A stretch of DNA of 64,000 bases from Yersinia intermedia (GTDB taxonomy: Bacteria; Pseudomonadota; Gammaproteobacteria; Enterobacterales; Enterobacteriaceae), in contig NZ_LR134116.1 in NCBI RefSeq assembly GCF_900635455.1, forward strand, positions 434,001 through 498,000, in the 5' to 3' direction. Positions 55,320 to 64,000 of this stretch are shown here, piece after piece. A program made the translations under genes and the position numbers. Numbering within the stretch: position 1 is the stretch's first letter; each line of letters begins with the position of its first letter. A model generated the notes under the pieces. The model made no database searches. It was not told where the DNA came from and saw only the letters and a list, made by a program, of their open reading frames with translations.

Positions 55320-56255
55320 TTAAATAGCCAATTCTGCGTTTAAAACCAGAGCCAGTAGTGCCTGACGTGCGAAAATCCCGTTACCCGCTTGTTGGAAATA
55401 GTAGGCATAAGGGGTCTTATCGACATCGGCGGTTATCTCATCAATTCTTGGCAGTGGGTGTAGCACTTTGAGATTTTCCTGTGCGCCATTTAAATCAGCA
55501 GCGCGCAAGATAAACTGCGCTTTGACATTGGCATACTCTGATGGGTCAAGGCGCTCTTTTTGTACCCGGGTCATGTAGAGAATATCCAGCTCTGGCACCA
55601 CTTCTTCAATGCTTTCATGCAGGCTGTATTCGATACCTTTCTCTTCCAGCATTTCCAGAATATAAGCCGGCATTGCCAGAGCATCCGGGGCGATAAAGAA
55701 GAAACGGTTACCGGTGAATTTGGCTAGCGCTTGCGTGAGTGAGTGCACGGTGCGGCCATACTTCAGGTCGCCGACCATGGCGATATTGATGTTATCCAGC
55801 CGGCCCTGAGTTTCCTGAATGGTGAAGAGATCGAGCAGCGTTTGCGTCGGGTGCTGGTTTGCACCGTCACCGGCATTAACTACCGGTACATTCCCCGAGA
55901 ACTGGGCAGCCAGGCGAGCGGCCCCTTCTTGCGGGTGACGTATGACAATGGCATCCACATAAGTACTGATGACTGACATCGTATCCGCCAGCGTCTCACC
56001 TTTTTTGCCAAGGGAAGTATTGCTGCTGTCAGAAAAACCGACCACCGAGGCACCTAAGCGGTGTATGGAGGTTTCAAATGATAAACGAGTGCGGGTCGAG
56101 GCTTCGAAAAAGCAACTGGCGATCACTTGGTGTTTTAACAACTCAGGTTGCGGCTGACTTTTCAGGCTAGCAGCGGTACGCAGCACCAGCTCCAGTTCGT
56201 CGCGACATAAATCATTAATTGAGATGATATGCTTGTGATACAATGGGTTGGCCAT
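55320..56255 (-). CDS. pyrB: aspartate carbamoyltransferase catalytic subunit
   Basis: A 311-residue enzyme joining carbamoyl phosphate and aspartate in pyrimidine synthesis. Active-site segments are [49 protein letters not shown], the 240s loop [14 protein letters not shown] and [16 protein letters not shown] precedes the ATG at 56255. In contrast to E. coli, about 200 bp, mostly a repeat element, lie between the pyrL attenuator and this start. Confidence 0.97.
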   Translation of the reverse strand: MANPLYHKHIISINDLCRDELELVLRTAASLKSQPQPELLKHQVIASCFFEASTRTRLSFETSIHRLGASVVGFSDSSNTSLGKKGETLADTMSVISTYVDAIVIRHPQEGAARLAAQFSGNVPVVNAGDGANQHPTQTLLDLFTIQETQGRLDNINIAMVGDLKYGRTVHSLTQALAKFTGNRFFFIAPDALAMPAYILEMLEEKGIEYSLHESIEEVVPELDILYMTRVQKERLDPSEYANVKAQFILRAADLNGAQENLKVLHPLPRIDEITADVDKTPYAYYFQQAGNGIFARQALLALVLNAELAI

Positions 56256-56269
56256 TTCGCTCTCCTCTG

Positions 56270-56414
56270 TGACCCGTCATATTTCAAGCTGCATGTGTGT
56301 TGGCTGTTTTCGTTCACCCCGGCCACTTACTTGTCGTTGACCTTAAAATAAGTAAGCTCCTGGGGATTTACTCAATTGCCGCCTTTCTGCAACTCTAATT
56401 ATTTAGGGTATATA
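56270..56414. repeat. dispersed palindromic repeat, long form, inside the pyrL-pyrB leader
   Basis: Starts TGACCCGTCATATTTCAAGC, ends TGCAACTCTAATTATTTAGGGTATAT. The terminal inverted repeats enclose a hairpin centre (ACTTACTTGTCG..TAAGTAAGCTCCTGGGGAT). It lies downstream of the attenuator and about 10 bp upstream of the pyrB ribosome-binding site, and so is part of every pyrBI transcript that reads through. Confidence 0.8.
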
Positions 56415-56457
56415 TTTTAATTGGTGATAATGCTTAATCCGGCGCCGATCAGTAGAC

Positions 56458-56482
56458 AAAAAAAAGCCCCTCAATGAGGGGC
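56458..56482 (-). terminator. pyrBI attenuator
   Basis: On the minus strand GCCCCTCATTGAGGGGC is followed by eight T. The stop codon of the pyrL leader lies in its loop, so ribosomes that translate close behind RNA polymerase would prevent its formation when UTP is scarce, as in E. coli. Confidence 0.88.
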
Positions 56483-56596
56483 CTTACGAGATCGGTTTAG
56501 CAACGGGAGAAAGAACGGCAGGTGACTGCCTGCTGGCAGGCCATTTTGTCGACCATCAAGAGGGTCATTTTCAACAAAACGCACTTGGCTTTCCAT
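56471..56596 (-). CDS. pyrL: pyrBI operon leader peptide
   Basis: A 41-residue leader read from ATG 56596, five bases after GGGAG, with sequence MESQVRFVENDPLDGRQNGL and a C-terminal SHLPFFLPLLNRSRKAPH. E. coli PyrL (44 residues) shares the LPFFFPL block and the NRG/NRS end. The frame stays open upstream, so a longer start is possible. It is translated over the attenuator and couples pyrBI expression to UTP supply. Confidence 0.75.
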   Translation of the reverse strand: MESQVRFVENDPLDGRQNGLPAGSHLPFFLPLLNRSRKAPH

Positions 56597-56787
56597 CATA
56601 TCTCCCGGCAAATTGTGGCGAATTATACTCGCGTGTGGTTTCTCTGCAAGGGGTAAAAGCTGCATTTTTTGCAATTAGCAAACGATTACTCATCAGGATT
56701 GGCTTCAATTATCTGATGAGTAACACCAATGACCGCCCTCTGGATGGTGTTATCTCCAGAGGGAATACAACTTGATTTTGTCACCCG

Positions 56788-57783
56788 CTATTCAAGTAAT
56801 TTGACTAGCTTGCCAGGTAAATTACCGAGGATAAAATCATTGATGATACTGTCAAAATCCTTATCACTCTTAAAGCCTAATGCTTTGGCATAATGCGCTG
56901 TGAAATCTCCAGGCCAGGAGCTTACGATTTTCTCAATTAAGGGATCTTGCTGAATCTTAATGTGATCAGCGACAGCATCACCCGCAATACGCCGCAATGC
57001 ATCAATCATTTGCTGTACGGTAATTGATAGTCCAGGCAGATTAATCACCCGCCCGCCCTTAAGTTGACTGGCATCCAATTGGTGCCCATGGATAAGATTA
57101 TTAATCGCCATCTTCGGCGATAGCAGCCACAACGGTGTTTGCAGACTAACAGGGCAAATCACGTCAATACCTTGCAACGGCTCACGGATAATGCCGCTGG
57201 CAAAACTGGAGGCCGCACGGTTTGGTTTCCCTGGGCGTACCACGATAGTTGGCATACGCAGGCTACGGCCATCAACAAATCCCCGGCGGCTATAATCTGC
57301 CAGCAATAAATCGTTTAATGCTTTTTGTGTACCATAGGAGCTTTGAGGCGACCATACCTGTTCATCGGGTACAACCGCCGGCAATTCACCGCCAAATACC
57401 GCCACTGAACTGGTGATAATGACTTTAGGGCAGTGTCCAAGCTGGCGAGCGCGTTCGAGTAAACTGCGGGTGGCATCAAAATTGATCCGCATACCCAAAT
57501 CAAAATCTTCTTCTGCCTGGCTAGAGACAATCGCCGCCAGGTGAAAAACAGTGTCAATTTGTTGATTGAAAACGCTGGCAAGCCAGTGCGAATCAGCGAT
57601 ATCACCGCAAAAAACCTGCACCCGCTCATCGGCAACCGCCTCCAGAGGCACCACATCACAGGCTATAATCTTACTGATATGGCGCTGTTGACCCTGTTGG
57701 TCGGTCAGATATTCCTGCGCCAGTAAATGTTCAATCAATCGACGACCAAGAAAGCCCGCCGCTCCTGTTACCATTATGTTCAT
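56788..57783 (-). CDS. denD: D-erythronate dehydrogenase family protein
   Basis: A 331-residue short-chain dehydrogenase/epimerase. The NAD motif is MVTGAAGFLGRRLIEHLL, catalytic Tyr/Lys lie in SSYGTQKALNDLLLADYSRR, and MPTIVVRPGKPNRAASSFAS is characteristic of DenD. Such enzymes oxidise D-erythronate (or related four-carbon acids) at C2 in the four-carbon acid pathway. The usual partners (kinase, isomerase, decarboxylase) are not nearby. It follows an MFS transporter by 23 bp and should be co-transcribed with it. Confidence 0.82.
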   Translation of the reverse strand: MNIMVTGAAGFLGRRLIEHLLAQEYLTDQQGQQRHISKIIACDVVPLEAVADERVQVFCGDIADSHWLASVFNQQIDTVFHLAAIVSSQAEEDFDLGMRINFDATRSLLERARQLGHCPKVIITSSVAVFGGELPAVVPDEQVWSPQSSYGTQKALNDLLLADYSRRGFVDGRSLRMPTIVVRPGKPNRAASSFASGIIREPLQGIDVICPVSLQTPLWLLSPKMAINNLIHGHQLDASQLKGGRVINLPGLSITVQQMIDALRRIAGDAVADHIKIQQDPLIEKIVSSWPGDFTAHYAKALGFKSDKDFDSIINDFILGNLPGKLVKLLE

Positions 57784-57806
57784 CGTCTTATCCTTTATCT
57801 GTATTG

Positions 57807-59117
57807 TTAGCGGTTTACTGTCTTGGCCGGGACTAAAAATACGAGCGCCGCACCAATAAATAGCATGGTGGAAATAATCAGCATTCCGGTGGTGGTGCTT
57901 TGGGTCAGATCTTTCAGGTAGCCCATCATATAAGGTGCGACAAAGCCTGCCAGGTTGCCCCAGGAGTTAATCAGAGCGATGCCGGCTGCGGCTGCGGTTC
58001 CGCCGAGGAAAGCTGTTGGCAGGCTCCAGAATAGTGGCAAGGTACTCAATGCTCCCATTGCACCCAGAGTTAAGCCCATCATGGCAATAACGATGTTGTC
58101 ACTGAAACTGGCCGAAATAATCATCCCGACCCCGCCCAACGTAGCCGTTAAAGCCAGATGCCAGCGCCGTTCGCGCCAACGGTCAGCACTGCGTGATACC
58201 ACGATCATGGTCAGGGCGGCGGCACCGTAAGGAATGGCACTTAACAAACCAATACTCAGCACGTCTTTTACCCCACTGTCTTTGATCAGTGTCGGTAACC
58301 AGAAGCCGATAGTGTAGAAACCTGCAATCAGACAGAAATAAATGAGCGTGAGCAACCAGACGCGGGGTTGTAGGAAAATCTCTTTCAGGCTGCTGTGGAC
58401 ATGATGTTGTGTGTCGTTATCAATGTTGGCCTGCAAGATTTTTTTCTCTTCGTCGGTTAGCCATTTGGCATGACTGATACGGTCAGTCAGTTTAAAAATC
58501 ACCAAAATACCGATTAAAACGGACGGAATACCTTCCAGAACAAACATCCATTGCCAACCTGCAAAGCCATGGAGTCCATTAAAGGCACCCATGATCCAAC
58601 CCGATAACGGTGCACCGAACACGCCGGATAATGGAACGGCGGTGGCGAATAAAGCGTACATACGGCCACGGCGATTAGTTGGGAACCAATAAGAAAGATA
58701 AAGGATGACGCCGGGATAGAACCCAGCCTCTGCAATTCCCAGCAAGCAACGCATTACGTAAAAAGACATTGGTGTGGTGACAAAAGCCATCCCAGCCGAG
58801 ATGATGCCCCAGGTGATCATAATGCGCGCAATCCACAACCGTGCCCCTACGCGATGCAGCATCAGGTTACTGGGGATTTCCAGAAAGAAGTAGGCAATAA
58901 AAAAGATACCGGCGCCGAACCCATACACCGCCTCCGAAAACTGTAAGTCATCCGCCATCTGCAATTTGGCGAAGCCAACGTTAACCCGATCTAAATAAGC
59001 GACGATATAGCACAGCATCAGTAAGGGTAAAATATGCCACGCGGCCTTGCGATAGGCATGATTCTCCGCAGAGACCAGGTTAGGCATCACTAATTGTTCA
59101 GTGGGTGATTCAGACAT
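57807..59117 (-). CDS. MFS transporter, anion:cation symporter (TtuB/GudP-like)
   Basis: A 436-residue major facilitator with 12 helices. YLDRVNVGFAKLQMADDLQF is the ACS-family helix 1 signature, and RCLLGIAEAGFYPGVILYLSYWF fits helix 4-5. A central cytoplasmic loop (about 215-255) separates the two halves. Such carriers take up sugar acids, tartrate or small aromatic acids. The ATG at 59117 follows GAGG. With denD it suggests uptake and oxidation of a four-carbon or related sugar acid. Substrate inferred from the neighbour only. Confidence 0.85.
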   Translation of the reverse strand: MSESPTEQLVMPNLVSAENHAYRKAAWHILPLLMLCYIVAYLDRVNVGFAKLQMADDLQFSEAVYGFGAGIFFIAYFFLEIPSNLMLHRVGARLWIARIMITWGIISAGMAFVTTPMSFYVMRCLLGIAEAGFYPGVILYLSYWFPTNRRGRMYALFATAVPLSGVFGAPLSGWIMGAFNGLHGFAGWQWMFVLEGIPSVLIGILVIFKLTDRISHAKWLTDEEKKILQANIDNDTQHHVHSSLKEIFLQPRVWLLTLIYFCLIAGFYTIGFWLPTLIKDSGVKDVLSIGLLSAIPYGAAALTMIVVSRSADRWRERRWHLALTATLGGVGMIISASFSDNIVIAMMGLTLGAMGALSTLPLFWSLPTAFLGGTAAAAGIALINSWGNLAGFVAPYMMGYLKDLTQSTTTGMLIISTMLFIGAALVFLVPAKTVNR

Positions 59118-59738
59118 GATGGAGCCTCTTATTTTAGTGATTTGTAGGGAACAAGGCTCAGCGAAAATCCATTTAGTTATCGCGCTGGCGTTGTACAGAA
59201 ATAGAGGATGTTAATTTTAGTTATTTAATGTTTGATAAAGTTAAAAGTAAGGTTTTTTTCAGCAAGTAAATGCGATTAAACTCACAATTATTAACAGTTG
59301 GTAACGGAGGTAATGTAATTCTTTGATTTAAATTGAATTTAAAATTCAAATTTTCACAAAAATAAACATCAATCTAGATATAACGAGTTGTAAACGAGGG
59401 GAACGGGGAACAACAGGTGTAACTGGTACTGATATAACAGGAAACCCCGTTGTATCGGCCAGCAGAGAAGAAAACCACAATTTATCGATGCGGCTGAAAG
59501 GGAGGCGTATCTGTACGGATACGGGGGGGTATTTCGCCGGACAGACACTGTTGGCGGTGAAAAGGGTGGGCGCTGTGTTTAATTGGCGGGGCCGGGATAG
59601 CACCCCGAAGCGATAATCACGCTAATTGGTCAGCGGGAACGATGATTCAGGGGGAGTGGTGTGAAAGCGTTGAATGGCAAAAGTGGTGTGCTTCACCCAT
59701 TAGTGATTGATTTTCACCATTCACACGAACGGTGAAAA
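59118..59738. other. long intergenic region between the MFS gene and npr
   Basis: 621 bp. The half next to the MFS gene is AT-rich and holds its promoter; the half next to npr is GC-richer, with GGGGGGG and other low-complexity runs but no recognisable gene. Close to npr, TTTTCACC-attcacacgaac-GGTGAAAA (about 59711-59738) is a plausible terminator for the rpoN operon. A small minus-strand frame at 59346-59603 lacks any family features. Confidence 0.45.
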
Positions 59739-60011
59739 TTAATCCTCATCAAACCCTGAATTAAATAACTCAATAACAGCCGCCAGCGCTTGAATCTCAT
59801 CAGGGCCGGTCGCTTCAACTTCAATCTGACGGCCTTTGGCTGAATCCAGCATCAGCAGTGCAATGACACTGCTGGCCTCGGCTTCGGTACCGCTGTCGTT
59901 GCGTAACATGACTTCAGCATCAAAACTCTGAACCAGCTCGAACAATTTCATTGCGGGTCTGGCGTGCATCCCCAACTTGTTTTTGATCTCAACGGTTTGT
60001 TTGATAGTCAT
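59739..60011 (-). CDS. npr: phosphocarrier protein NPr
   Basis: A 90-residue HPr-like protein of the nitrogen PTS. The phospho-histidine is in [16 protein letters not shown]. It passes phosphate from PtsP (EI-Ntr) to PtsN, a system that adjusts potassium transport and regulation rather than sugar import. TAATG overlap with rapZ, the usual end of the rpoN operon. Confidence 0.96.
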   Translation of the reverse strand: MTIKQTVEIKNKLGMHARPAMKLFELVQSFDAEVMLRNDSGTEAEASSVIALLMLDSAKGRQIEVEATGPDEIQALAAVIELFNSGFDED

Positions 60012-60862
60012 TATTTACGCTTTTCCAGAGTACGATGGCGTGATTGAACATTCTTGCCGCGAGCGCGGAAATAATCAGCCAACTGTTCAGCAACATAAAC
60101 TGAGCGATGTTTACCACCGGTACAACCAATGGCGACCGTCAAATAACTGCGGTTATTGGTTTCCAGCATCGGTAGCCACAGTTCCAGATAGCTACGGGTC
60201 TGATAAATAAAATTGTGTACTTCGGTATGGCGATCCAAGAAAGAGATTACCGGCTTATCCAAACCTGTCATTGGGCGTAGTTTTGGGTCCCAGTGTGGGT
60301 TTGGCAAGAAACGCACATCGAAAACATAATCGGCATCGATGGGAATGCCATGTTTAAAGCCAAATGACTCAAACACCATGGTTAATTCGCGCTCACGTTT
60401 ACCCAACAGACGGGTACGCAGCATCTCAGCCAATTCATGCACTGACATTTCGGACGTATCAATAATCAGATCAGCCCGTGAGCGCAGAGGCTCCAACAGG
60501 TCGCTCTCTTCATCGATAGCACTTTCTAATGACAGGTTTTTGGTCGACAACGGATGCAGGCGACGGGTATCGCTATAGCGACGAATCAGGGTATTGCGGT
60601 CAGCATCTAAAAACAGCAACTGCGGTGAAAAGCTATCCGGCAGTTGAGTCATGGCATGTTCAAATACCTCAGGAGATTCAGGCATATTGCGTACGTCTAT
60701 GCTTACTGCGGCAGAGATATTCCTATCGGCAAGTGTACTTGCCAATTGCGGCAGCAGAACCACAGGCAAGTTATCGACACAATAAAAGCCCATATCTTCC
60801 AATGCGCGTAAAGCAACAGACTTCCCTGAACCGGAACGGCCGCTGACAATCATCAGCACCAT
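60011..60862 (-). CDS. rapZ: RNase adapter protein RapZ
   Basis: A 283-residue protein with N-terminal Walker [21 protein letters not shown] and a C-terminal phosphofructokinase-like RNA-binding domain containing [20 protein letters not shown] and the basic end [10 protein letters not shown]. It presents the small RNA GlmZ to RNase E and senses glucosamine-6-phosphate. It is one residue shorter than the E. coli protein at the C-terminus. Confidence 0.97.
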   Translation of the reverse strand: MVLMIVSGRSGSGKSVALRALEDMGFYCVDNLPVVLLPQLASTLADRNISAAVSIDVRNMPESPEVFEHAMTQLPDSFSPQLLFLDADRNTLIRRYSDTRRLHPLSTKNLSLESAIDEESDLLEPLRSRADLIIDTSEMSVHELAEMLRTRLLGKRERELTMVFESFGFKHGIPIDADYVFDVRFLPNPHWDPKLRPMTGLDKPVISFLDRHTEVHNFIYQTRSYLELWLPMLETNNRSYLTVAIGCTGGKHRSVYVAEQLADYFRARGKNVQSRHRTLEKRK

Positions 60863-60884
60863 GTGAGTAACTCCCCTTGGTATT

Positions 60885-60953
60885 TATCCCCGCGATCTTT
60901 CAAGTTGTAGGCGCGTTGACCGCCTGCCTACACCTTAAAATCTATTGGGCATA
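60885..60953. repeat. dispersed palindromic repeat, short form
   Basis: Starts TTTATCCCCGCGATCTTTCA, then AGTTGTAGGCGCGTTGACCG, and ends CACCTTAAAATCTATTGGGCATA. The hairpin centre of the long form is missing. It lies between ptsN and rapZ inside the operon. Confidence 0.65.
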
Positions 60954-61020
60954 CATTAGAACCCTATATTCCGGCTACACGATCCGGGCATAACAGATAA
61001 AACAGTTGCTACTTTCCTGA

Positions 61021-61503
61021 TTACGCTGTTTCTGGCGGTAATTCAGTAATAATTTGATAAAGTTCATCATCACTTTGTGCCGCTCGTAGGCGGCGACACA
61101 CTGTTTTATCAGCTAATCGCTTGGCCACTAAAGACAAAGTGTGTAAATGAGTTTTACATTGATCTGCCGGAACCAACAAGGCAAATAATAGATCAACGGG
61201 TTGGTTATCAATGGCATCGAAGGCAATAGGTTGTTCCAGACGGATAAATACCCCCACTGCGCGCAGTGTGTCTTCTTCCAACTTGCCATGAGGTATCGCG
61301 ATACCGCTACCAATACCGGTGCTGCCCATACGTTCACGGGTCAATACAGCATCAAAAACCACCTGTGAAGGCAGGTTAAGTTGCTTGGCAGCCAACTCGC
61401 TGATAATTTCCAAAGCTCGTTTTTTACTTGAGCAATGTACGGAGCTTTTGGTGCACTCGATATTTAATACCGAGCTTAATTGCAATGCTGGATCGTTGAT
61501 CAT
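61021..61503 (-). CDS. ptsN: nitrogen PTS EIIA component PtsN
   Basis: A 160-residue EIIA-Fru/Mtl-type protein. The phospho-histidine is in GIAIPHGKLEEDTLRAVGVF. The ATG at 61503 (MINDPALQLSSVLNIECTKS) aligns with the E. coli start; a GTG four codons upstream is possible but less well supported. It binds and controls TrkA/KdpD and other targets when unphosphorylated. It lies between hpf and rapZ, as in E. coli. Confidence 0.95.
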   Translation of the reverse strand: MINDPALQLSSVLNIECTKSSVHCSSKKRALEIISELAAKQLNLPSQVVFDAVLTRERMGSTGIGSGIAIPHGKLEEDTLRAVGVFIRLEQPIAFDAIDNQPVDLLFALLVPADQCKTHLHTLSLVAKRLADKTVCRRLRAAQSDDELYQIITELPPETA

Positions 61504-61603
61504 CTCATCTTTCACTTAAGCGCTTTTTAAACCGTTTCCTGCGAGGATTCACTCCTGGCGCAGGAAACTGTTATGTAGCGAGTGTAGAACCTTTATTGGT
61601 GAA

Positions 61604-61745
61604 TATACCCTTTGTACATAAAGCTACCGGGCTGTTCGCTACGTTTACTCACCCTGCGGGCTGGCATAAATGCTATTCAAATCGGTGTCTAACCGGTTTG
61701 TCATCCGCTTGCTGCCTACCTGCAACGCCATGCTCTCTGGGTATA
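61604..61745. repeat. dispersed palindromic repeat, diverged long form
   Basis: Starts ATACCCTTTGTACATAAAGC and ends TACCTGCAACGCCATGCTCT and GGGTATA. The centre holds TAACCGGTTTG..TTGCTGCCTACC. It lies between hpf and ptsN. Confidence 0.65.
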
Positions 61746-61761
61746 ACAGCCGCAAGGATTC

Positions 61762-62049
61762 TTAGTGTTGTTTCAATTTGTCTTTGTGTTTGTTCAACTG
61801 GCGTGCCAGCTTATCAACCAAAATATCAATTGCAGCGTACATATCCTCCTGCTCTGAGCTTGCGTGCAACTCGCCTCCATTCACATGTACCGTTGCTTCT
61901 GCAATTTGTTTTACTTTTTCAACACTTAAAACCACATATACCTGGTTAATGCGATCAAAATATTGCTCAAGTTTGGCAAATTTAGTGGTAACAAACTCGC
62001 GTAATGCTTCGGTTATTTCGACATGATGTCCGGTAATATTGAGCTGCAT
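61762..62049 (-). CDS. hpf: ribosome hibernation promoting factor
   Basis: A 95-residue short HPF, MQLNITGHHVEITEALREFV, beta-alpha-beta-beta-beta-alpha fold that sits in the mRNA/tRNA channel of the 30S subunit and helps form 100S dimers in stationary phase. VKQIAEATVHVNGGELHASS is typical; the long C-terminal domain of long HPF is absent. It follows rpoN by 23 bp. Confidence 0.97.
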   Translation of the reverse strand: MQLNITGHHVEITEALREFVTTKFAKLEQYFDRINQVYVVLSVEKVKQIAEATVHVNGGELHASSEQEDMYAAIDILVDKLARQLNKHKDKLKQH

Positions 62050-62072
62050 AGTGTCTTCCTTCTCAGTTCAGG

Positions 62073-63506
62073 TCAAACCAACTGTTTACGCTGATTTGAC
62101 GGCGGGATGGATAACGACTCTCGGTACTTCGCAACGGTACGCCGCGCCACCATGATGCCTTGTTCACATAATAGTGTGGTCAGCTTACTGTCACTCAGTG
62201 GTTTAGCAGGGTTTTCTGCCGCAACCAATTTTTTCACCAGTGCACGAATTGCGGTGGAAGAAGCTTCACCTCCGCTATCTGTATTGACGTGGCTGGAGAA
62301 GAAATATTTTAGCTCGAAAATACCCCGTGGACTGTGCAGGAACTTCTGCGTGGTCACGCGAGAGATTGTCGACTCATGCATATCCACGGCCTGGGCGATA
62401 TCGGCCAGTACCATGGGTTTCATAAATTCAGGCCCATTCTCAAAAAACGCTACCTGCTGCTCTACTATACAACGCGCCACCTTCAGCAACGTTTCATTAC
62501 GGCTTTCAAGGCTTTTTATCAACCATTTCGCTTCTTGCAGATTGCTACGGATAAACTGCCCGTCACTGTCATTACGCGTGTTGTTCCCCATCGCCGCATA
62601 CTGCTGGTTGATTTTTAGGCGTGGAATGCTATCGGCATTAAGCTCTACCGTCCATTGATCTTTGTCTTTACGCACCAAAACATCGGGAATGACATATTCT
62701 GACTCCCCGGTATTGATGGATTGGCCCGGACGCGGGTCCAGAGACTGAATCAGGGTTATCGCTTCTTTAAGTGTATCTTCTTTTAGCCGACTCAAGCGGA
62801 TCATCGTACGGAAATCATGGTTACCCAGCAAATCCAGATAATCGCTAACGACGAGGCGTGCTTCGGCAAGATAGGGGGTATCTTTGTCATACTGTGACAA
62901 CTGTACTAGCAGACATTCACGCAGGTTACGCGCTGCGACACCAATAGGATCAAAGTGTTGTATCCGCTTAAGTACCGCTTCCACCTCGTCCAGTGCAACG
63001 TTTTCGTCCCCCATGCTTTCCAGAATATCTTCCAGTGGCACAGTAAGGTAGCCGGTTTCATCCACCGCATCCACGATAGAGGTCGCAATAGCAACATCGG
63101 TATCAGAGAAGGGGGTCAAATCCACTTGCCACATTAGGTAATCTTGTAATGTTTGAGTCGTTTCCCCCTGATAGACCGGCAGCTCATCATCGCTGTAGTC
63201 ATTGCCCATGCCTGATGGCGTGCCTGCGGTGTAGATCTCATCCCAGGTGGCATCAAGGGGTAACTCTTCTGGCATATCTTTTTGTTCCAGGGCCTCGCGG
63301 GTATCAAGCGATTCACTGTCTACAGTCTCTTTTGTCTCTATCTCTTCATGAAGATCAGTTTGCTCAAGCAGCGGGTTACTTTCCAGCGCTAGCTGAATCT
63401 CCTGCTGGAGTTCAAGCGTAGAAAGCTGCAACAAGCGAATAGCCTGTTGAAGCTGCGGTGTCATTGCCAGTTGTTGGCTAAACTTGAGTTGCAAACCTTG
63501 CTTCAT
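62073..63506 (-). CDS. rpoN: RNA polymerase sigma-54 factor RpoN
   Basis: A 477-residue sigma factor. The glutamine-rich region I ([20 protein letters not shown]) contacts enhancer-binding activators, the acidic region II (about 50-110) follows, then the core-binding domain and the C-terminal DNA-binding part with HTH and the RpoN box [17 protein letters not shown]. Full length as in E. coli. It directs transcription of nitrogen and stress genes. It is second in the lptB-rpoN operon. Confidence 0.98.
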   Translation of the reverse strand: MKQGLQLKFSQQLAMTPQLQQAIRLLQLSTLELQQEIQLALESNPLLEQTDLHEEIETKETVDSESLDTREALEQKDMPEELPLDATWDEIYTAGTPSGMGNDYSDDELPVYQGETTQTLQDYLMWQVDLTPFSDTDVAIATSIVDAVDETGYLTVPLEDILESMGDENVALDEVEAVLKRIQHFDPIGVAARNLRECLLVQLSQYDKDTPYLAEARLVVSDYLDLLGNHDFRTMIRLSRLKEDTLKEAITLIQSLDPRPGQSINTGESEYVIPDVLVRKDKDQWTVELNADSIPRLKINQQYAAMGNNTRNDSDGQFIRSNLQEAKWLIKSLESRNETLLKVARCIVEQQVAFFENGPEFMKPMVLADIAQAVDMHESTISRVTTQKFLHSPRGIFELKYFFSSHVNTDSGGEASSTAIRALVKKLVAAENPAKPLSDSKLTTLLCEQGIMVARRTVAKYRESLSIPPSNQRKQLV

Positions 63507-63540
63507 AATGCGGTATCAATTTTCCTTAATGGATGACGAA

Positions 63541-63606
63541 ATCCCCGTCATCTTTCAAATTGCAGGTGTGTTTGCTGCCTTCCTACATCTTGAAATCTGT
63601 GGGGTG
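63541..63606. repeat. dispersed palindromic repeat, short form
   Basis: Starts ATCCCCGTCATCTTTCAAAT and ends CTACATCTTGAAATCTGTGGGGTG, with terminal inverted repeats and no hairpin centre. It fills the gap between lptB and rpoN. Confidence 0.7.
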
Positions 63607-63617
63607 TTGGGCAAAGG

Positions 63618-64000
63618 TCAGAGACGGAACTCTTCACCCAGATAAACACGTTTAACTTGTTCGTCAGCCAAAATTTCCTGTGGTGTACCGTGAGCGATTA
63701 AATGGCCTTGGCTTACGATATAAGCCCGCTCACAAACGTCTAATGTCTCACGCACGTTATGGTCGGTAATCAGAACGCCGAGGCCACTGTCGCGCAGATG
63801 TTCAATGATCTTCTTGATATCGATAACGGAGATCGGGTCAACCCCGGCAAAAGGCTCATCCAACAGAATAAACTTAGGATTTGCCGCCAGCGCACGAGCT
63901 ATCTCAACACGGCGGCGTTCACCACCAGAAAGAGATTGCCCCAGATTGTCACGTAAATGAGTGATATGGAATTCTTCCATTAGCTCATCAGCCCGTTCTT
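63618..64000 (-). CDS. lptB: LPS export ABC transporter ATP-binding protein LptB, C-terminal part
   Basis: The last 127 residues of a 241-residue ATPase; the N-terminus and Walker A lie beyond the right edge. The reading frame is open to the edge ([18 protein letters not shown]). The signature [15 protein letters not shown], Walker [14 protein letters not shown] and switch histidine [12 protein letters not shown] are visible, ending [12 protein letters not shown]. With LptF and LptG it powers lipopolysaccharide extraction from the inner membrane. The shorter frame from 63980 is only the visible methionine, not the true start. Confidence 0.96.
   Translation of the reverse strand, partial: ERADELMEEFHITHLRDNLGQSLSGGERRRVEIARALAANPKFILLDEPFAGVDPISVIDIKKIIEHLRDSGLGVLITDHNVRETLDVCERAYIVSQGHLIAHGTPQEILADEQVKRVYLGEEFRL

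Noticed and set aside
59346..59603. 85-codon minus-strand frame in the gap before npr
   Set aside because: Odd composition, no ribosome-binding site and no recognisable domain; a chance open frame in a GC-richer patch is more likely.

Overview
The window is chromosomal DNA from a member of the Enterobacterales, almost certainly a Yersinia. Proteins from accBC-yhdT-panF-prmA-dusB-fis, acuI-csrD-mreBCD-maf-rng-yhdP, tldD-aaeR-aaeXAB, mgtA/treR-treBC, ridA-pyrIB and lptB-rpoN-hpf-ptsN-rapZ-npr closely resemble their E. coli counterparts in sequence and mostly in order. Tandem cspA-type genes and many short intergenic palindromic repeats with ends like ATACCC..TTCAA.TTGCA are typical of Yersinia. 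I cannot name the species from sequence alone. I see no rRNA, tRNA, CRISPR array, prophage or complete insertion sequence.

Left part (1-13500, almost all minus strand): the N-terminal part of a DASS-type anion transporter; two tandem cold-shock genes with cold-box-like leaders; slyB; the fis-dusB operon with a stringent-type promoter; prmA; panF and yhdT; three copies of a 126-bp unit; accC-accB; aroQ; msrPQ; acuI. Middle part (13900-36000, mostly plus): csrD; the elongasome operon mreBCD with maf and rng; yhdP; a nitrilase-family amidase; tldD; the aromatic acid efflux locus aaeR/aaeXAB; a gabD-like dehydrogenase; a complete barnase-barstar pair; darP; pmbA.

Accessory part (36250-46000): cybC and rnk, then the most interesting locus in the window. 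This is an eight-gene plus-strand cluster (37661-43253) followed by a PTS-domain transcription activator (43378-45306). It encodes a free-standing PRD protein, a glycine-rich SFCGS protein, a DUF4312-type protein, two membrane proteins (DUF4311 and DUF4310 types), an amidohydrolase, a PLP-dependent DgaE-like ammonia-lyase and a DgaF-like aldolase. It reads as an uptake and breakdown route for an amino-sugar acid or related compound with an uncharacterised membrane component in place of a PTS permease. The SFCGS motif resembles the active-site loop of RpiB/LacAB isomerases. A higBA toxin-antitoxin pair follows.

Right part (46000-64000): mgtA with a long leader holding a candidate mgtL-like peptide; treR-treBC; ridA; pyrIB with the pyrL attenuator, here separated from pyrB by a 145-bp repeat; denD with an MFS transporter; then the rpoN operon from npr to the C-terminal half of lptB at the window edge.

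At least eleven copies or fragments of one dispersed repeat family lie in the intergenic spaces, in long (about 125-145 bp) and short (about 70 bp) forms. Several abut promoters, leaders or a stop codon.
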